From contig JAKAJF010000053.1 in NCBI GenBank assembly GCA_021813875.1, positions 1 through 6,447 on the forward strand: a stretch of 6,447 nt of DNA, in the 5' to 3' direction. The notes below the pieces were generated by a model. It made no database searches and was not told where the DNA came from. It saw only the letters and a list, made by a program, of their open reading frames with translations. This DNA is from a bacterium. GTDB lineage: Bacteria > Patescibacteriota > Patescibacteriia > Patescibacteriales > JAKAJF01. Shown here one piece after another: positions 5,478 through 6,447 of the stretch. A program made the position numbers and the translations under genes. Numbering within the stretch: the first letter of the stretch is position 1; each line of letters begins with the position of its first letter.

Positions 5478-5504
5478 ATAAAAAAAGCGGCTTTTAATCC
5501 GCTT
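5478..5504 (-). terminator. Rho-independent terminator of the 103-residue protein gene
   Basis: On the minus strand AAGCGG (5504-5499) pairs with CCGCTT (5490-5485) around an eight-base loop that contains the gene's own TAA stop codon. Six Ts, then ATT, follow. The last codons and stop are thus built into the terminator hairpin. It also closes any transcript coming from the tRNA-Leu promoter before the purH promoter. Confidence 0.85.
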
Positions 5505-5805
5505 GGAGTTGGATGCTATGGACCGGTATCACGTGGACAGTCTGGTCATGGAGCGTAAATATGCCCACGCAAACGCCTTTCCTGATCTCGCCGGGATAGA
5601 CGACATCTCCGTCGAAGGCTTCCCAGTCCGCATCATTGGTACGATAAGCGCCTTCAATCTCTCCCCTTAATGGTGTTTCCTCCTCAAGCCCCGTGATGGT
5701 CCTTAATCCCTTTTCGTCAGGGGGAGAAAAAATGAGCTTACCGTTAAGGATAAAAGCCTGCCAGCTTTTCGCCTCGATCCTGTCTGTTTCTTTCTGTAAG
5801 GCCAT
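5494..5805 (-). CDS. Hypothetical protein, 103 residues
   Basis: ATG at 5805-5803, preceded by AAGGAGG at good spacing (four bases), and ended by a stop codon inside an intrinsic terminator; both ends support a real gene. The product is not recognised. It is soluble-looking, with no signal peptide or membrane segment. The N-terminus is charged (KETDRIEAKS), the middle is acidic (GLEEETPLRGEIEG; NDADWEAFDGD), and the C-terminal third looks like beta strands (GVCVGIFTL, TVHVIPVHSI). A single Cys near residue 78 does not suggest metal binding. It begins 45 bases after the tRNA-Leu gene with no obvious separate promoter, so it may be co-transcribed with the tRNA and released by RNA processing. 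Confidence 0.78.
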   Translation of the reverse strand: MALQKETDRIEAKSWQAFILNGKLIFSPPDEKGLRTITGLEEETPLRGEIEGAYRTNDADWEAFDGDVVYPGEIRKGVCVGIFTLHDQTVHVIPVHSIQLQAD

Positions 5806-5850
5806 CGCTCCTCCTTGGTTTTAGGTTCTAGGTGCTACATCCGAACTTTG

Positions 5851-5934
5851 TGCCCAGAGAGGGAATCGAACCCTCATGGAATCGCTTCCACACGATTTTG
5901 AGTCGTGCGCGTCTACCAATTCCGCCATCCGGGC
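5851..5934 (-). tRNA. tRNA-Leu (anticodon CAA, reads UUG)
   Basis: On the minus strand the acceptor GCCCGGA pairs with TCTGGGC (one G-U), discriminator A at 5851. A D arm with GGCGGAATTGGTAGACGC follows. The anticodon stem CACGA/TCGTG encloses loop CTCAAAA (anticodon CAA). A long class II variable arm, TGGAA-GCGA-TTCCA, fits tRNA-Leu. The T arm is GAGGG-TTCGATT-CCCTC. Total 84 bases. The 3' CCA is not encoded (ACAAAG follows), so it needs a CCA-adding enzyme. UUG is also the start codon of purH and purC here, but initiation uses tRNA-fMet, so this is coincidence. Confidence 0.97.
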
Positions 5935-5974
5935 TGAAAACAAAAAGATTTTGCCTAAGCAAAAACCCATTTTC

Positions 5975-6003
5975 ATTCTAATATAAATGTTTTAAATTGT
6001 CAA
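5975..6003 (-). promoter_or_regulatory. Promoter of tRNA-Leu (and perhaps the downstream 103-residue protein)
   Basis: On the minus strand TTGACA (6003-5998, perfect -35), a 17-base spacer and TAGAAT (5980-5975, one mismatch to TATAAT). The predicted start is near 5968, giving a leader of about 34 bases before the tRNA. The -35 box overlaps that of the divergent parA promoter. Confidence 0.8.
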
Positions 6004-6025
6004 AGCTGGGATTCTAAGTTATAAT
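5997..6025 (+). promoter_or_regulatory. Promoter of parA
   Basis: TTGTCA (5997-6002, one mismatch), a 17-base spacer and a perfect TATAAT (6020-6025). The predicted start is around 6032, only about five bases before the parA ATG at 6037, which leaves no room for a Shine-Dalgarno. Shares five base pairs of -35 sequence with the divergent tRNA-Leu promoter. Confidence 0.82.
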
Positions 6026-6036
6026 AAGAAAGAAAT

Positions 6037-6447
6037 ATGGGAAAAATCATCTCTATCGTCAATCAAAAAGGGGGAGTCGGCAAGACGACCACGGCCGTGA
6101 ACTTGGGAGCTTATCTGGCTTACCTCGGTAAGCATGTCTTGTTGGTCGATATTGATCCTCAAGCCAACGCCACCTCCGGCATCGGCGTCGATCATAAGAA
6201 CCTGGAACATGGGATTTACGAGGCCATCATCGGCGAGAAGCCCATCTTCGAAGTCCTTAAAAAAACCCTGCAAGACGGTTTTCATGTGGCCCCGGCCACC
6301 GTCTCTTTAGCCGGCGCCGGCATCGAACTGGTGGGTATGGAAGACAGGGAGTTCCGCCTGGCCATGATACTTGAAAAAATAAGAGATGAATACGACTTTA
6401 TCATTATTGACGGCCCCCCTTCCTTAGGGCTCCTGACCATCAACAGT
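6037..6447 (+). CDS. parA: ParA/Soj-family chromosome-partitioning ATPase, 3' part outside window
   Basis: ATP-dependent DNA-binding Walker ATPase that, with ParB bound at parS, moves or positions replication origins. The first 137 codons are visible and open to the window edge; full proteins are about 250-260 residues. Motifs: the deviant Walker A KGGVGKTT with the signature Lys (residues 11-18), Walker A' VDIDPQAN (37-44) and Walker [10 protein letters not shown] (121-129). The sequence starts [10 protein letters not shown] without an N-terminal DNA-binding extension, so it is the short chromosomal Soj type rather than the long P1-plasmid type. The ATG lies about five bases downstream of the predicted transcription start with no Shine-Dalgarno, so translation is probably leaderless. 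A parB gene would be expected next, beyond the window. MinD and other MRP-like relatives are less likely because of the DPQAN and GPPSLG motifs. Confidence 0.95.
   Translation, partial: MGKIISIVNQKGGVGKTTTAVNLGAYLAYLGKHVLLVDIDPQANATSGIGVDHKNLEHGIYEAIIGEKPIFEVLKKTLQDGFHVAPATVSLAGAGIELVGMEDREFRLAMILEKIRDEYDFIIIDGPPSLGLLTINS

Noticed and set aside
6019..6285. Minus-strand 88-codon frame
   Set aside because: Antisense to parA, which has clear Walker motifs and a strong promoter; no supporting signals for the reverse frame.
1..6447. CRISPR arrays, insertion sequences, transposases or prophage
   Set aside because: No regularly spaced repeats, terminal inverted repeats, transposase or integrase motifs were seen. 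The only duplicated sequence is the pur leader core.

Overview
The window comes from a bacterial chromosome, probably of an uncultured lineage. Bacterial signs are sigma70-type -35/-10 promoters, Shine-Dalgarno sites, intrinsic terminators, fused PurH and a chromosomal-type ParA. Coding DNA is moderately GC-rich and the gaps are strikingly AT-rich. The divergent Pur enzymes, an orphan EF-Tu domain-2-like mini-protein, a leaderless-looking parA and a tRNA gene without encoded CCA would fit a candidate-phylum (for example Patescibacteria-like) genome. That placement is a guess.

Layout, left to right. Positions 1-203 (minus) hold the start of a small EF-Tu domain-2-like protein. A strong terminator (241-278) ends the first purine operon. 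That operon is read leftwards from a promoter near 3570: purB, purE, a small unknown gene (orf81) and purC, with overlaps or gaps of 13 bases or fewer. Next to it, with its own promoter and terminator, is purH (3654-5327, minus). Then come an unknown 103-residue protein gene (5494-5805, minus), a tRNA-Leu(CAA) gene (5851-5934, minus) and, divergently, the start of parA (6037 to the window end, plus).

The four pur genes cover a continuous block of the pathway: AIR to CAIR (PurE), CAIR to SAICAR (PurC), SAICAR to AICAR (PurB), and AICAR to FAICAR to IMP (PurH). The early steps (PurF, D, N/T, L, M) and PurK are not in the window. Several signature motifs are altered. The most notable is in PurH, where the Lys of the cyclohydrolase KTLHP motif aligns with Val.

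The most interesting signal is non-coding. Both pur transcription units start with the same 5' leader: a TTGATT-N17-(-10) promoter, then at the predicted +1 an identical 19-base core (ATCAAAGGAGGAGCTGACC). The 3' part of the core forms the left arm of a terminator-like hairpin followed by a U-rich GCTyTTTTGCTyTT tract. The core carries a perfect Shine-Dalgarno sequence but has no AUG. This looks like a shared RNA attenuator of purine synthesis, possibly of an undescribed type. A second regulatory curiosity is that the tRNA-Leu and parA promoters diverge from overlapping -35 boxes, and the parA transcript is predicted to be almost leaderless.
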